Source: Deltaproteobacteria bacterium CG11_big_fil_rev_8_21_14_0_20_47_16
GTDB lineage: Bacteria > UBA10199 > GCA-002796325 > 1-14-0-20-47-16
DNA length: 64,000 nt
Assembly: GCA_002796325.1 (NCBI GenBank)
Contig: PCXA01000001.1
Span: 124,001-188,000 of the forward strand
Direction: 5' to 3'
The notes beneath the pieces were generated by a model. It worked only from the letters and a program-made list of their open reading frames with translations, did not search any database and was not told where the DNA came from. The position numbers and the translations under genes are program-made. This document shows, in pieces, positions 35,762-44,692 of the stretch (its first letter is position 1; each line of letters begins with the position of its first letter).

Positions 35762-36343
35762 ATGAAACGTATTGCCGTTTTTTGTGGGGCCTATGAAGGT
35801 AATGATCCGCGATTTGTAGCAGCAGCAAGGACTCTAGGGCAGATCCTGGTATCGCGAGACATTGGATTGGTCTATGGCGGTGGAAGTACCGGTATTATGG
35901 GTGCGATTGCCAATGAAGTATTAAAGAATGGTGGCAAGGTGACCGGTGTTATTCCCGAAAAATTATTCAAACGTGAAGTGGCCCATCGTGGCGTGACCGA
36001 ATTTATACCCACGACCAGTATGCATGAGCGTAAATCGATTATCTATAACATGTCCGATGCCTTCATTGGGTTGCCAGGGGGGTTGGGGACGATGGATGAA
36101 ATGTTTGAGGTGCTCACCTGGGCGCAGTTGGGCTTGCATCAAAAGCCGTATGGATTTTTAAATGTCGCAGGCTACTTCGATCATATTCTCAAATTTGTGG
36201 ATCATGCGGTAGACTGCGGCTTTGTGTTTCCCAATTGCCGTGACATGATTATGCGCGATGCAACACCCGAAGGTCTTTTGAAACAATTTGCAACCTATCA
36301 GCCGGTTCAACTTCCCCACCTGATTGATGAAGCAGATTTGTAA
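35762..36343 (+). CDS. LOG family Rossmann protein (TIGR00730 type)
   Basis: 193 residues. The signature PGGLGTMDEMFEVLTWAQLGLH is the nucleotide-binding loop of the Lonely Guy family, some members of which release the base from cytokinin riboside monophosphates or from nucleoside monophosphates. VYGGGSTGIMGAIANEVL is also typical. GGAGGAAT precedes the ATG. 10 bases after glpK, so possibly cotranscribed. Ends 1 base from the opposite-strand dehydrogenase gene. Confidence 0.85.
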   Translation: MKRIAVFCGAYEGNDPRFVAAARTLGQILVSRDIGLVYGGGSTGIMGAIANEVLKNGGKVTGVIPEKLFKREVAHRGVTEFIPTTSMHERKSIIYNMSDAFIGLPGGLGTMDEMFEVLTWAQLGLHQKPYGFLNVAGYFDHILKFVDHAVDCGFVFPNCRDMIMRDATPEGLLKQFATYQPVQLPHLIDEADL

Positions 36344-36344
36344 T

Positions 36345-37373
36345 TTAGTTTGTTAATACGATCTTCCCAAACACATTCCGGTCTTCCATCTTTTTGTGGG
36401 CAATGGCTGCATCTTGCAGTGGAAATGTGGAATCCACAACCGGCTTAATGGCGCCGCTTTCAATGAGTGGCACAACCTGTTTAAGTTCTGAAAAGTTACC
36501 CATAAATGATCCCAGGAACGATAGCTGGCGCACAAACATAAACCGCAAGTTCATGTTCACTTCAGCACCGGTGGTAGCACCACAGAACACCAGTCGTCCA
36601 CCGGGGGCGAGGGATGCGGACGAGCTGCGCCACGTTGCGGGGCCGACATGTTCGAAGACGACGTTAACGCCACGTCCATCGGTTAATTTTTTCACTTCCT
36701 TATGAAATTCCGGATGGGTTGTGTAGTTGATGCCACGATTGGCGCCCAATGCGCGTGCCTTTTCCAGTTTTTCATCTGTCGAAGCGGTGGCAATTACCGT
36801 GGCACCCAGATGCTTGGCCAATTGTACAGCAATGGATCCAATGCCGCTGCCGGCTGCCAAGATCAAAACGGTTTCACCCTTCTTAAGTTGTGCCCGTGTG
36901 ACCAGCATATGATATGCCGTTAACGAAACAAGCGGCATGGCCGCCCATTCAGCAGCAGAATACTTGCGCGATATTGGAATGATGCACCTGGCTGGTGCAG
37001 TGCAGTATTCGGCGTAACCGCCCCAGCGGTCACGCCCCATCATTTTATAGTGCGCACACAAGCTGTCATTGCCCGCTTTGCACATGTCGCACTCACCACA
37101 TCCCCAACCGGGGGCCACAATCACAAAGTCGCCGACGTTAACGCCAGTTGCACCATTACCCAATTCAGCAACTGTTCCCACGACATCACATCCCAAGACA
37201 TGTGGCAGCTTGGTGGGAAACGCGGTGCCCTCGCGTGTCCAAATGTCCAAATGATTTAAACCACAGGCTTCAACTTTAATGAGCACTTCGTCTGGCTGCG
37301 GCTTTGGTGTTTCGATGTCACGAAATTTTAGTGAATTCTGGTTACCGTGTTGGTCAATGATAATTGCTTTCAT
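36345..37373 (-). CDS. Zinc-type alcohol dehydrogenase/quinone oxidoreductase family
   Basis: 342 residues, MDR superfamily. The N-terminal GroES-like domain has LPHVLGCDVVGTVAELG and the four-cysteine structural zinc site CGECDMCKAGNDSLC. Residue GLNHLD replaces the catalytic zinc cysteine region of classic ADH (CGLNHLDIW), as in quinone oxidoreductase-like members. The NAD(P) domain has VLILAAGSGIGSIAVQLAKHLGA. AAGGAG precedes the ATG. Substrate unknown. Confidence 0.85.
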   Translation of the reverse strand: MKAIIIDQHGNQNSLKFRDIETPKPQPDEVLIKVEACGLNHLDIWTREGTAFPTKLPHVLGCDVVGTVAELGNGATGVNVGDFVIVAPGWGCGECDMCKAGNDSLCAHYKMMGRDRWGGYAEYCTAPARCIIPISRKYSAAEWAAMPLVSLTAYHMLVTRAQLKKGETVLILAAGSGIGSIAVQLAKHLGATVIATASTDEKLEKARALGANRGINYTTHPEFHKEVKKLTDGRGVNVVFEHVGPATWRSSSASLAPGGRLVFCGATTGAEVNMNLRFMFVRQLSFLGSFMGNFSELKQVVPLIESGAIKPVVDSTFPLQDAAIAHKKMEDRNVFGKIVLTN

Positions 37374-37391
37374 ATGTTCTCCTTCGATGTG

Positions 37392-38174
37392 TTATTTTGC
37401 AGCTTGATGAAGGCGGCGGAGAAAGCTGCGGTACCCAATCCAGTGTAGTAGGATGCCTAACACCAAAAGGTATGTTGCACTCCAGAACATTCCCCAGTGA
37501 AGCTTTCCAAGAACAAAACCACGGCATAGTTGAACGGCATGATACATTGGGGTTAGGTTGGCAATGCGCACACCCCACTCTCCAAAACATTCGCGAATTG
37601 AAAAGAAAATATCGCTGAAGACAAATAGTGGAATAAGCACCAAGTTAAAATAGTAGCTAAACATGTCGATCGTTTTGATGTTCATGCCAAATGCTAAACC
37701 CATTCCAGCAAAGAAATAACCAATGAGGGGTAACACCGCAATTGTACCTAGGGCCCACCAAGATGGCACTAGGCCAAAGAAAACCATAACGATTAAAAAA
37801 ATGAGTCCATAGGTTGTTGCACGGGTAACGGCCCATAATATTTCACCCCAAACGATTTCACATTCGTTGACGGGAGTTGCAATCACTTGCTCGTAGAGTT
37901 TGTCGTAAATTAGTTTAACGAAAAAATTGTATGTGGTTTCAAAGCTGGCGCCGTTCATGGCGGAAACCGCCATTAGGCCTGGGGCGATGAACATGGAATA
38001 ACCAATACCATCAATGGTTGTAATGTAATGGCCAACGCCTGCACCCATACCCAACAAGTAAATGATTGGATAAAACAGGTTGGGGATGAATCCCTGCTGC
38101 CAATATTTGGCAAACATATAAAAGCTTCGCCACCAAATTGGAAAAATTCCCCGAAGACGAACTCCTTCACTCAT
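37392..38174 (-). CDS. ABC-2 type transporter permease
   Basis: 260 residues with about six hydrophobic segments and the ABC-2 membrane pattern in the last third (YYFNLVLIPLFVFSDIFFSIRE and LTPMYHAVQLCRGFVLG). NodJ-like in arrangement. The start overlaps the ATPase gene by 8 bases. With that ATPase it forms a putative exporter for a lipid, polysaccharide or drug. The order is unusual in having no third gene. Confidence 0.85.
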   Translation of the reverse strand: MSEGVRLRGIFPIWWRSFYMFAKYWQQGFIPNLFYPIIYLLGMGAGVGHYITTIDGIGYSMFIAPGLMAVSAMNGASFETTYNFFVKLIYDKLYEQVIATPVNECEIVWGEILWAVTRATTYGLIFLIVMVFFGLVPSWWALGTIAVLPLIGYFFAGMGLAFGMNIKTIDMFSYYFNLVLIPLFVFSDIFFSIRECFGEWGVRIANLTPMYHAVQLCRGFVLGKLHWGMFWSATYLLVLGILLHWIGYRSFLRRLHQAAK

Positions 38175-39093
38175 TGCGAATGTCCCTTCCTGTTAGGTGG
38201 AGAAACACGTCTTCTAGGTTGGCTGGGCGCAGCCGCATTTCAACGCCGGTTCCCAGCTCGCTATAAAGTTGGCGCATCATTGCCTCGCCATCCTTTGCGA
38301 ATACAGTTGAGCGGTGAGGGCGCATGACGAGTTGAATATCTTGACGTTCTCCCAGCTTTTTGAGTTGCGGCAAATTTGCAATTTCGGATTCAATCTCAAT
38401 CACATTGGGAAGTAAGTGTTTGGCAATCAGTTCCGATGGTGTACCTTGTGAAATGATATTGCCGTGGTCGACCACAAAAATAAAATCACATAGTCGCTCG
38501 GCTTCGTCCATATAATGAGTGGTTAGTAGAATTGTGCGTCCTTCATCTTGGATTTGACGAACAACCTCCCACATAAATTGCCGCGCTTGTGGGTCCAGGC
38601 CAATGGTGGGTTCGTCTAACAGTAAAAGTTCTGGATTTGAAATGAGGCCTTTTGCAATTGAAATGCGACGCTTCATGCCACCAGATAAACTTCGAATGGA
38701 GCGATGGGCCCAGTCTGCCAAGTCAAACGTCTTTAGTAATTTTATGGCTGTGTCGCGTGTCTTATGCCACGGCACGCCGAAGTACGTGGCGTAGAGCCGC
38801 AAATTTTCCAAGCATGTTCCTGTTTCCTCAACGATATCGGATTGAATGACAACACCCAATCTTTCCTTAATGGCACGTTGGTGTGTGCGGGTATCCATGT
38901 CAAAAACGCGCAACTCACCTTCATCAGGTGGAAATGCGGTATAAATCATTTTGATTGTGGTGGTTTTACCTGCACCGTTGGGTCCCAAAAAGCCAACAAC
39001 CTGACCCTTTTCAACGTCGAATGAAATGCCATCAACTGCAGTAAAGTTTCCAAATCGTTTTGTAATGTTTCGGGCAGAAATAAGTGAGGACAT
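38167..39093 (-). CDS. ABC-2 type transporter ATP-binding protein
   Basis: 308 residues, cytoplasmic. Walker A GPNGAGKTTTIKMIY, Q-loop VIQSD, signature LSGGMKRRISIAKGL, Walker B LLLLDEPTIGLDPQARQ and H-loop TTHYMDEAERLCD. It is closest in style to NodI/CcmA-like drug or polysaccharide exporters. I use the ATG at 39093, because it lies 7 bases behind a promoter with 17-base spacing; upstream in-frame starts fall inside the promoter. Confidence 0.9.
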   Translation of the reverse strand: MSSLISARNITKRFGNFTAVDGISFDVEKGQVVGFLGPNGAGKTTTIKMIYTAFPPDEGELRVFDMDTRTHQRAIKERLGVVIQSDIVEETGTCLENLRLYATYFGVPWHKTRDTAIKLLKTFDLADWAHRSIRSLSGGMKRRISIAKGLISNPELLLLDEPTIGLDPQARQFMWEVVRQIQDEGRTILLTTHYMDEAERLCDFIFVVDHGNIISQGTPSELIAKHLLPNVIEIESEIANLPQLKKLGERQDIQLVMRPHRSTVFAKDGEAMMRQLYSELGTGVEMRLRPANLEDVFLHLTGRDIRNE

Positions 39094-39100
39094 GTGCAGT

Positions 39101-39129
39101 GACATACACATGCGTTGCATTCAACTCAA
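39101..39129 (-). promoter_or_regulatory. Promoter of the ABC-2 transporter operon, leaderless type
   Basis: Minus strand: TTGAGT (39129-39124), 17 bases, TATGTC (39106-39101), then 7 bases and the ATG at 39093. Confidence 0.45.
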
Positions 39130-39146
39130 TAGAAAGTGGGAAGAAA

Positions 39147-39563
39147 CTAGAAACGACCTTCAACCATCATGGCGGGCGCGCCACCATAACTGCCGATGCC
39201 AACTGTGGGGTAAACAATGAACGGACCTTCATGGCCCAGGATGTGACTCACTACCGCGCCAACAGTGGCGCCGACAGCCGTACCAATCAAAAGAGACGGT
39301 AAAATGGTGCGTGTTGTGCTGGGGCAAACCCCCTGATTGCAGAGCATTTGGTACATACCATAACCGACGCTGGCTCCCATGGCCATACCACTTGCTGCTC
39401 CCGCAATGGCGTTGCGTATCGTGACGTGTTCGTTTTGATAGGTTGGAATTGGGGCCTTACGACCAATAGAGAGAGTATCTGCAAGGGCTGGGGTAGACAG
39501 GATAAAGGTGCCAATTGCCACCAAAATCCCTTTCATTACATGCCGATACCGACACTGGCCCAT
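39147..39563 (-). CDS. Exported glycine-zipper protein
   Basis: 138 residues from ATG 39563 (GAGG five bases upstream). A signal peptide ends near STPALA. The mature part has two glycine-zipper stretches, AIAGAASGMAMGASVGYG and GTAVGATVGAVVSHILG, a type that inserts in or bridges membranes, and two cysteines in QMLCNQGVCPS. Function unknown. An internal ATG at 39536 is an alternative start. It is transcribed from a sigma-28-type element 34 bases upstream. Confidence 0.7.
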   Translation of the reverse strand: MGQCRYRHVMKGILVAIGTFILSTPALADTLSIGRKAPIPTYQNEHVTIRNAIAGAASGMAMGASVGYGMYQMLCNQGVCPSTTRTILPSLLIGTAVGATVGAVVSHILGHEGPFIVYPTVGIGSYGGAPAMMVEGRF

Positions 39564-39596
39564 GGCCACCTCGCCTGTAGTCCCTCTATACCATAG

Positions 39597-39623
39597 TTAT
39601 CGGCACAATTTTGAAAAAGTTGT
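39597..39623 (-). promoter_or_regulatory. Sigma-28 (FliA)-type promoter of the glycine-zipper gene
   Basis: Minus strand: ACAACTTT (39623-39616), 11 bases, GCCGATAA (39604-39597). The -10 half is identical to the FliA consensus. The whole block including the TTGTGCCGATAACTA stretch is nearly the same as the element before the metallopeptidase gene at 61025. Confidence 0.8.
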
Positions 39624-39642
39624 GTGAAAAGTAAGTAAAAAC

Positions 39643-40155
39643 TTAAGGTAACCGTGACACGGCTTCAATGATGGCGCGGTCCACCGTGATAATGCTGCAG
39701 TCTATTGATTGAAGGCGCCGCACATGTTTGCCGGTATCTACTTTGTGAGGGAGTGGCTCTCCGAATGGAGTAGTCATGGGATTACGGGTTGTAAATGAGG
39801 GCTGCTTTTTGAATCGCTCTTCAATGATGACCTCGCCACCTAATTTACTGTCGTATTGCGGCGTATAGTCGATAACTGCATAACATCCATCTCCGACAAT
39901 ATCCAAAACCGTTGTGCGTTTGGGTTCTAAGGTAACTGTTTCAATAGGCGTGTTAGCAACTTTGACATAGTGGGGTCCAGGTTTTAACGATTGTAAGTTG
40001 ATAAAAGTCCCCGCGTTGATTTTGCGCGAGCGTTCGTCGAGACTCACTTTGATATCGGTCGGGCTATGATTGATCAATGTAAGTGTTGCTGCATTGGGTG
40101 TGCATGCACCGCATATGAGTGATGTTAAAAGGGCAAGTGGTATTAACCGTTCCAT
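39643..40155 (-). CDS. Hypothetical lipoprotein
   Basis: 170 residues with a lipoprotein signal (LICGAC, cysteine about residue 18). The mature part starts with a short beta-domain (LTLINHSPTDIKVSLDERSRKINAGTFINLQSLKPGPHYVKV) resembling PEGA-like or Ig-like surface modules, then has no recognised motif. It overlaps the hpnG-like gene by 13 bases and is translated after it. Relation to hopanoids is not supported beyond position. Confidence 0.65.
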   Translation of the reverse strand: MERLIPLALLTSLICGACTPNAATLTLINHSPTDIKVSLDERSRKINAGTFINLQSLKPGPHYVKVANTPIETVTLEPKRTTVLDIVGDGCYAVIDYTPQYDSKLGGEVIIEERFKKQPSFTTRNPMTTPFGEPLPHKVDTGKHVRRLQSIDCSIITVDRAIIEAVSRLP

Positions 40156-40880
40156 TGGCTACAGATTCCCAAAGTTACTTCGGTAATGGATTCACGCGCA
40201 CGCGTTGCCGCGTAGTGTAGTTTTGGCATTTTCAAAATCATGGCGGGATTGCTTAAGAGATGTGCGATCAATAATCCAGGCCGTACAACGCCACTTGCAA
40301 CAACGGGATCTGGAAAACTTGGTAATGCCATGTCGAGTGGATCCACAATCGCACGTACCATCACCATAGGGATGCCACGCTCTTGCGCAATTCGTGCAGG
40401 TACCACACCTTCCATTTCAATTGAGTTGGCCTCAAATTGCGTTCCCAAATAGGCCTTTTCTTGAGGCAGTTCAATGGTGGTGGACACTCCAACCGAAGTG
40501 CCACGATGACAATGCATGTTAAGACCTTCGCAGGTTTTAACAGCCAAATCTGCCAGTGGATTTGCAATTTCAAATGTCTCTCGGGTTTCGGCGTCGACGA
40601 TGCGTTCAGGAATGACGATATCACCAAGATGCAGTTGGGGTTGTGTGCCCCCTGCATAACCGATGACCAGCATGCTAGTGATGGGATAGTATTGCATGGC
40701 GTGATTAATCGCCTTGGTCATGGCGGCGGTGCCCATACCGGAGCGTACCAAGATCACCTCGAGTGAGCCCAAGTGACCATGCTCAATATAGCCCGGCTTT
40801 AGGAATATCTCGGTATCCCGGTCGATTTTCTTCCGGACCTGGGCAATTTCGTGATCGAATGCGGCTAAAATGGCAAGCAT
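40143..40880 (-). CDS. hpnG: Adenosylhopane nucleosidase/phosphorylase HpnG-like
   Basis: 245 residues, nucleoside phosphorylase superfamily. Visible segments are VRSGMGTAAMTKAINHAM, LVIGYAGGTQPQLHLGDIVIPE, FEANSIEMEGVVPARIAQ (the ribose-binding Met-Glu) and VMVRAIVDPLDMALPSF. HpnG releases adenine from adenosylhopane. The assignment leans on the divergent hpnH gene 122 bases away; alone it could be an MTA/SAH or futalosine hydrolase. No squalene-hopene cyclase is in the window. Confidence 0.72.
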   Translation of the reverse strand: MLAILAAFDHEIAQVRKKIDRDTEIFLKPGYIEHGHLGSLEVILVRSGMGTAAMTKAINHAMQYYPITSMLVIGYAGGTQPQLHLGDIVIPERIVDAETRETFEIANPLADLAVKTCEGLNMHCHRGTSVGVSTTIELPQEKAYLGTQFEANSIEMEGVVPARIAQERGIPMVMVRAIVDPLDMALPSFPDPVVASGVVRPGLLIAHLLSNPAMILKMPKLHYAATRARESITEVTLGICSQWNG

Positions 40881-41002
40881 GAGCGCGGCCTAACATGGAC
40901 TTCCGAATTTTGCTAGGGTCCATTTTAATGTCTTTCCCTTTACAAGCCGTTCCTGCCTATGGTTAAAGCGGCGAACGAAAACACTACCTTGAGGTGATGA
41001 TT

Positions 41003-42010
41003 ATGACTGTTCCGGTTTCCCAAATGTGGCGCGTTGCGAGCTATGTGCTTGGCCAAAAAATCAAAGGCAATAAGCGCTACCCATTGGTGTTGATGTTGGA
41101 GCCCCTCTTTAAATGTAACTTGGCCTGTGCGGGTTGTGGTAAAATTCAATATCCCAAGCATGTCTTGGACCGCTATTTATCCGCTGAAGAATGTTTGAAA
41201 GCAGTGGATGAATGTGGCGCGCCCATGGTCAGCATTCCCGGTGGTGAGCCGCTGATCCATCCTGAAATTCAGCAAATTGTAGAAGGCCTTGTAGAACGCA
41301 AAAAATACATCTATCTGTGCACGAACGCCATTTTGCTGAAGCGCAAAATTGATATGTTTACACCCTCCAAGTATTTGACATTCAGCGTGCACATGGACGG
41401 ATTGCAACCTGAACATGATCATGCGGTGTGCCGCGATGGTGTATTTGATCAGGCAATCGAGGGAATTAAAGAAGCGTTGAAGCGCGGCTTCCGTGTGACT
41501 ACCAATACCACGTTATTTGAAGGTGCCAACCCAGAGCGTGTTCGCGCCATGTTTGACTACTTAAGTGAACTGGGCGTTGAAGGTATGATGGTATCTCCAG
41601 GTTATTCCTATGAAAAGGCACCGGACCAACAACACTTCTTGAAGCGTAGCCGTACGCACCAACTTTTCTCCAAAATTTTGGATAAGCCCAAGAAGTCATG
41701 GAAGTTTAATCAATCACCACTCTTTTTGCGCTTCTTGAAGGGTGAGCAAGACTACCAATGCACACCGTGGGGCAATCCAACGTACAATGTCTTTGGTTGG
41801 CAGAAGCCGTGCTACCTGTTGCAAGAAGGGTATGCCAAAACATTCAAAGAGCTGATGGATTCCACAGAGTGGGATAACTACGGCACCGGCAAAAATGAAA
41901 AATGTGCCGACTGTATGGTTCACTGTGGTTATGAAGCCAGTGCGGTGGATGATACCTTTAGTTCCTTCAAGGGTCTCGGTCGCACGATTCAAGCCATGCG
42001 CAATCTCTAA
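41003..42010 (+). CDS. hpnH: Hopanoid biosynthesis radical SAM protein HpnH
   Basis: 335 residues. HpnH joins a 5'-deoxyadenosyl group to diploptene, giving adenosylhopane. The cluster motif is CX3CX2C in [18 protein letters not shown], with the family phrases [39 protein letters not shown] and a cysteine-containing C-terminus ([16 protein letters not shown]). It starts at ATG 41003 behind GAGGTGA. hemL follows after 5 bases. Confidence 0.92.
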   Translation: MTVPVSQMWRVASYVLGQKIKGNKRYPLVLMLEPLFKCNLACAGCGKIQYPKHVLDRYLSAEECLKAVDECGAPMVSIPGGEPLIHPEIQQIVEGLVERKKYIYLCTNAILLKRKIDMFTPSKYLTFSVHMDGLQPEHDHAVCRDGVFDQAIEGIKEALKRGFRVTTNTTLFEGANPERVRAMFDYLSELGVEGMMVSPGYSYEKAPDQQHFLKRSRTHQLFSKILDKPKKSWKFNQSPLFLRFLKGEQDYQCTPWGNPTYNVFGWQKPCYLLQEGYAKTFKELMDSTEWDNYGTGKNEKCADCMVHCGYEASAVDDTFSSFKGLGRTIQAMRNL

Positions 42011-42015
42011 AAATC

Positions 42016-43293
42016 ATGTCCTCCCAGTCCGAAAAATTATTTGAACGTGCCCAGCAGTTACTTGTGGGTGGTGTGAACTCCCCTGTGCGTGCGTATCGCA
42101 AGGTGGGTGGAACACCGCCATTTATTGCGCGTGGCGAAGGTGCTTACTTAACGGACGTCGACGGTAAACAATATATCGATTACGTGTTGTCATGGGGGCC
42201 TGCGATTTTGGGACATGCGCACCCCACAGTTGTTGCTGCGATTCAAGAAGTGGCAGAGCGGGGATTAAGTTTTGGCGCACCGACCCCATATGAAATTCAG
42301 CTCGCCGAAATGGTTCAAAAGATTATGCCATCGATTGAGATGATTCGGTTTACGTCGAGTGGTACTGAAGCCACAATGAGTGCGATCCGTGCAGCGCGTG
42401 GATTTACCAGACGTGATGATATCATTAAATTTGATGGCTGTTATCATGGTCATGCCGACTACTTGTTGGTGAAGGCGGGTTCTGGTGCATTAACAGGTGG
42501 TGCGCCGGATTCTCAAGGCGTGCCAGCGGATTTTACCAAGCATACTCACGTGGCGCGATACAATGATGCCGAAAGTGTCGACACCATTTTTAAAGCCAAT
42601 CCAAATTCCATTGCAGCGGTCATTGTGGAGCCCGTTGCGGGAAACATGGGCTGTGTCCCGCCAGACGCGGGGTTTTTGGTAGTCGTTCAAGACCTGTGCA
42701 AGAAGTACGGCGCACTTTTGATCTTTGATGAAGTCATGACCGGTTTCCGTGTCGCGTTGGGTGGTGCGCAATCATTGTACAACATCACACCAGACCTCAC
42801 CTGCTTGGGAAAAGTAATTGGTGGCGGTATGCCGGTGGGTGCGTATGGCGGTCGGCGTGATGTGATGGAAATGGTTGCGCCATTAGGGCCCGTCTATCAA
42901 GCGGGAACGCTTTCGGGGAACCCGCTCGCCATGGTGGCTGGCATTGCAACGTTAACCGAACTGCAAAAGCCAAAAGTCTACGAAAGGCTGGAGCAGCGTA
43001 CAGAGCTACTCACTGATGGACTGAAGCAAATTGCAACCACGCACCAAATTCCAGTGACTGTCACGCAAGTGGGTTCTATGTGGGGACTTTTCTTTAATCC
43101 AGGACCGGTCAAAAATTTAGATGATGTCATGAAATCGGATGCAGAAAAATTTAACCGCTTCTTCCACGCCATGCTGCGATCCGGAATTTACCTGGCCCCA
43201 TCCCCGTTTGAAGCGGGATTTGTCTCTACTGCCCATGACGATGGCGAAATTTTGACGACCCTGCAGGCCGCCGAAAAGGCGATGCTGGCTTAA
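42016..43293 (+). CDS. hemL: Glutamate-1-semialdehyde 2,1-aminomutase
   Basis: PLP enzyme making 5-aminolevulinate for haem and corrinoids by the C5 pathway; 425 residues. It has the typical start [15 protein letters not shown], the nucleotide-like [31 protein letters not shown] and the PLP lysine in [16 protein letters not shown]. It has no SD of its own and lies 5 bases after hpnH, suggesting coupled translation. Confidence 0.96.
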   Translation: MSSQSEKLFERAQQLLVGGVNSPVRAYRKVGGTPPFIARGEGAYLTDVDGKQYIDYVLSWGPAILGHAHPTVVAAIQEVAERGLSFGAPTPYEIQLAEMVQKIMPSIEMIRFTSSGTEATMSAIRAARGFTRRDDIIKFDGCYHGHADYLLVKAGSGALTGGAPDSQGVPADFTKHTHVARYNDAESVDTIFKANPNSIAAVIVEPVAGNMGCVPPDAGFLVVVQDLCKKYGALLIFDEVMTGFRVALGGAQSLYNITPDLTCLGKVIGGGMPVGAYGGRRDVMEMVAPLGPVYQAGTLSGNPLAMVAGIATLTELQKPKVYERLEQRTELLTDGLKQIATTHQIPVTVTQVGSMWGLFFNPGPVKNLDDVMKSDAEKFNRFFHAMLRSGIYLAPSPFEAGFVSTAHDDGEILTTLQAAEKAMLA

Positions 43294-43309
43294 GTTCCAT
43301 TCGTCGTGC

Positions 43310-43315
43310 TATCAT
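43310..43315 (+). promoter_or_regulatory. Probable -10 box of the RMD1-family gene
   Basis: TATCAT, followed after 6 bases by the ATG at 43322. No strong -35 (nearest TGGCTT with 18-base spacing). Predicts a leaderless message, like the lipoprotein gene at 26706. Confidence 0.35.
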
Positions 43316-43321
43316 ACGTCA

Positions 43322-44107
43322 ATGCACTCTATTTCAATTCTGGCATATGACATCGCAACCAGTTTTAATCTCAAAATGCTGCAAGTGGCAGCTGCAGAGT
43401 GGGGTACCGTTGTTTCCAAAGACCCCGTCATTGTTCTGTTTGCCGATGAACAGTATGTAGCCATTTTTGATTATGGTTCTGTGGTGTTCTTTAATTGTGA
43501 TGTTACTTCTGCACAAGAGTGGATCGAACGATTAACCCCATTTGCATCACGCATGTCACGCCAGCAATATTCCGATAGTTTCACCATTCATGTGGGGAAA
43601 ATGGAGGGAGAGTCTTCAACCGAAGAACTCTACGTTCCTGAGTTTTCTTTGGATGTGGTGAAGTTGGTGGCGGTTGTGCTTTCACGATCGGTGAGTCTGG
43701 AATATTTTGAATCGCTAGTGGATCGCAGTTTGGGTCAGCTTGAAGATGCGGTCGAGCAACTGGCACAAACAGGTAAGTTGGTGGGGAGTCGCAAGACGCT
43801 TATTCAACAGGCGGGACTGGCGCTCAATATTCGTCATGAACTGGCCTATAATTTGGGATTGCTGGATGATCCCGACATTGTGTGGGAAGGGGGTGCGCGC
43901 ATGTATGAATTGTATGCACGTCTTTCGCAAACATTTGACGTGCGTGAACGCGTGCAGATCCTGCAGCGCAAAATGGATATCATCACCAAGTCCAGCGAGT
44001 TTATTATTCAGAGGATTCAAGACCGTACATTGACATGGCAGGAGTATGCGATCATCGTGCTGTTTATATTAGATCTCATTGTTATCTATTGGGTTGGCGC
44101 AAAATAG
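43322..44107 (+). CDS. RMD1/DUF155 family membrane protein
   Basis: 261 residues. The family shape is clear: an N-terminal alpha/beta part with a VAIFDYGSVVFFN segment, the long helical region LVDRSLGQLEDAVEQLAQTGK and LNIRHELAYNLGLLDDPDIVWE, and a C-terminal membrane helix (EYAIIVLFILDLIVIYWVG). Yeast relatives act in mitochondrial or septation processes; the bacterial role is unknown. ATG at 43322. Confidence 0.82.
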   Translation: MHSISILAYDIATSFNLKMLQVAAAEWGTVVSKDPVIVLFADEQYVAIFDYGSVVFFNCDVTSAQEWIERLTPFASRMSRQQYSDSFTIHVGKMEGESSTEELYVPEFSLDVVKLVAVVLSRSVSLEYFESLVDRSLGQLEDAVEQLAQTGKLVGSRKTLIQQAGLALNIRHELAYNLGLLDDPDIVWEGGARMYELYARLSQTFDVRERVQILQRKMDIITKSSEFIIQRIQDRTLTWQEYAIIVLFILDLIVIYWVGAK

Positions 44108-44249
44108 TTGTTTTTGGTGCATAGCTACAGGGTAAAAAGCGCCAAAATTTTGTCGTAAACACCCAGCAAACTTACCCCCTTCTCAACTTGACCTATCGAT
44201 CCATCCAAAGTCTTTGATATAACTACCTAAAAAACAATAACTTTATTAG

Positions 44250-44269
44250 AGCATCCGAAGCTGGATGCT
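44250..44269 (+). repeat. Inverted repeat abutting the sigma-54 promoter
   Basis: AGCATCC, six bases, GGATGCT: a perfect 7-bp dyad whose right end coincides with the first base of the -24 box. It could be a repressor site or a structure. The rest of the 213-base gap before 44321 shows no activator-binding palindrome that I can name. Confidence 0.5.
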
Positions 44270-44284
44270 GGCACGAGACTTGCT
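44269..44284 (+). promoter_or_regulatory. Sigma-54 (RpoN) promoter
   Basis: TGGCACGAGACTTGCT matches the sigma-54 consensus TGGCACG-N4-TTGC(A/T) at every defined position, with 10 bases between GG and GC. It lies 36 bases ahead of the first gene of an operon and in the right orientation. Needs an enhancer-binding activator, none of which is encoded in the window. Confidence 0.85.
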
Positions 44285-44290
44285 CTTTAT

Positions 44291-44306
44291 GTGGGAATGA
44301 GCCCAC
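44291..44306 (+). other. Hairpin in the 5' leader of the sigma-54 operon
   Basis: GTGGG, AATGAG loop, CCCAC: a 5-bp stem placed right at the expected 5' end of the transcript, 14 bases before the ATG. May stabilise the mRNA. Confidence 0.35.
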
Positions 44307-44320
44307 GAAAGGACAAAGAC

Positions 44321-44671
44321 ATGCCACAGCAACCCGATTTGCCTGCCATTGGTGCGGACGATGATTTGGATGATGCCAGTGTTCGGAAGCTCTTGAAGGA
44401 TATTTTTCCTGCACCTGAAGACCCACTCACGCAGGGCTTAAGTAAGGGTGAGCAGTACAAGTTGGCCAAGCTCTATTTCCCCAAGGATGACGAGCATGGT
44501 GAGGAATCGGTTACGGGGTATCAGGCCTTAGATGATGAAGCGCGCAAACAGTTTCTATCGAACTTTTTTGTGGAGATTGAAGTCTCAGATCATGCCGGCA
44601 ACACAAAGCGATTTTTTGTAAGTGAATACGATGCCGATCGCGCCAAACGTTTTGGTGCGCGGCAAGTATAG
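44321..44671 (+). CDS. Hypothetical protein, first gene of sigma-54 operon
   Basis: 116 residues from ATG 44321 behind AAAGGAC. The N-terminal half is acidic (IGADDDLDDASVRKLLKDIF), the C-terminal half has alternating strands ending RFFVSEYDADRAKRFGARQV. No signal peptide or membrane segment. Family not recognised. The RFFV-x4-DA pattern is echoed in the next gene (QFFVRAADAKK), suggesting related small domains. Confidence 0.65.
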   Translation: MPQQPDLPAIGADDDLDDASVRKLLKDIFPAPEDPLTQGLSKGEQYKLAKLYFPKDDEHGEESVTGYQALDDEARKQFLSNFFVEIEVSDHAGNTKRFFVSEYDADRAKRFGARQV

Positions 44672-44692
44672 GGGGAGAAAAGGAGCCTTATT

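Noticed and set aside
41659-41685. CCAACTTT-N11-TTGGATAA inside hpnH, similar to the sigma-28-type element
   Set aside because: Only five of eight -10 positions fit, and it is deep in a conserved coding region with no gene start nearby; chance match likely.
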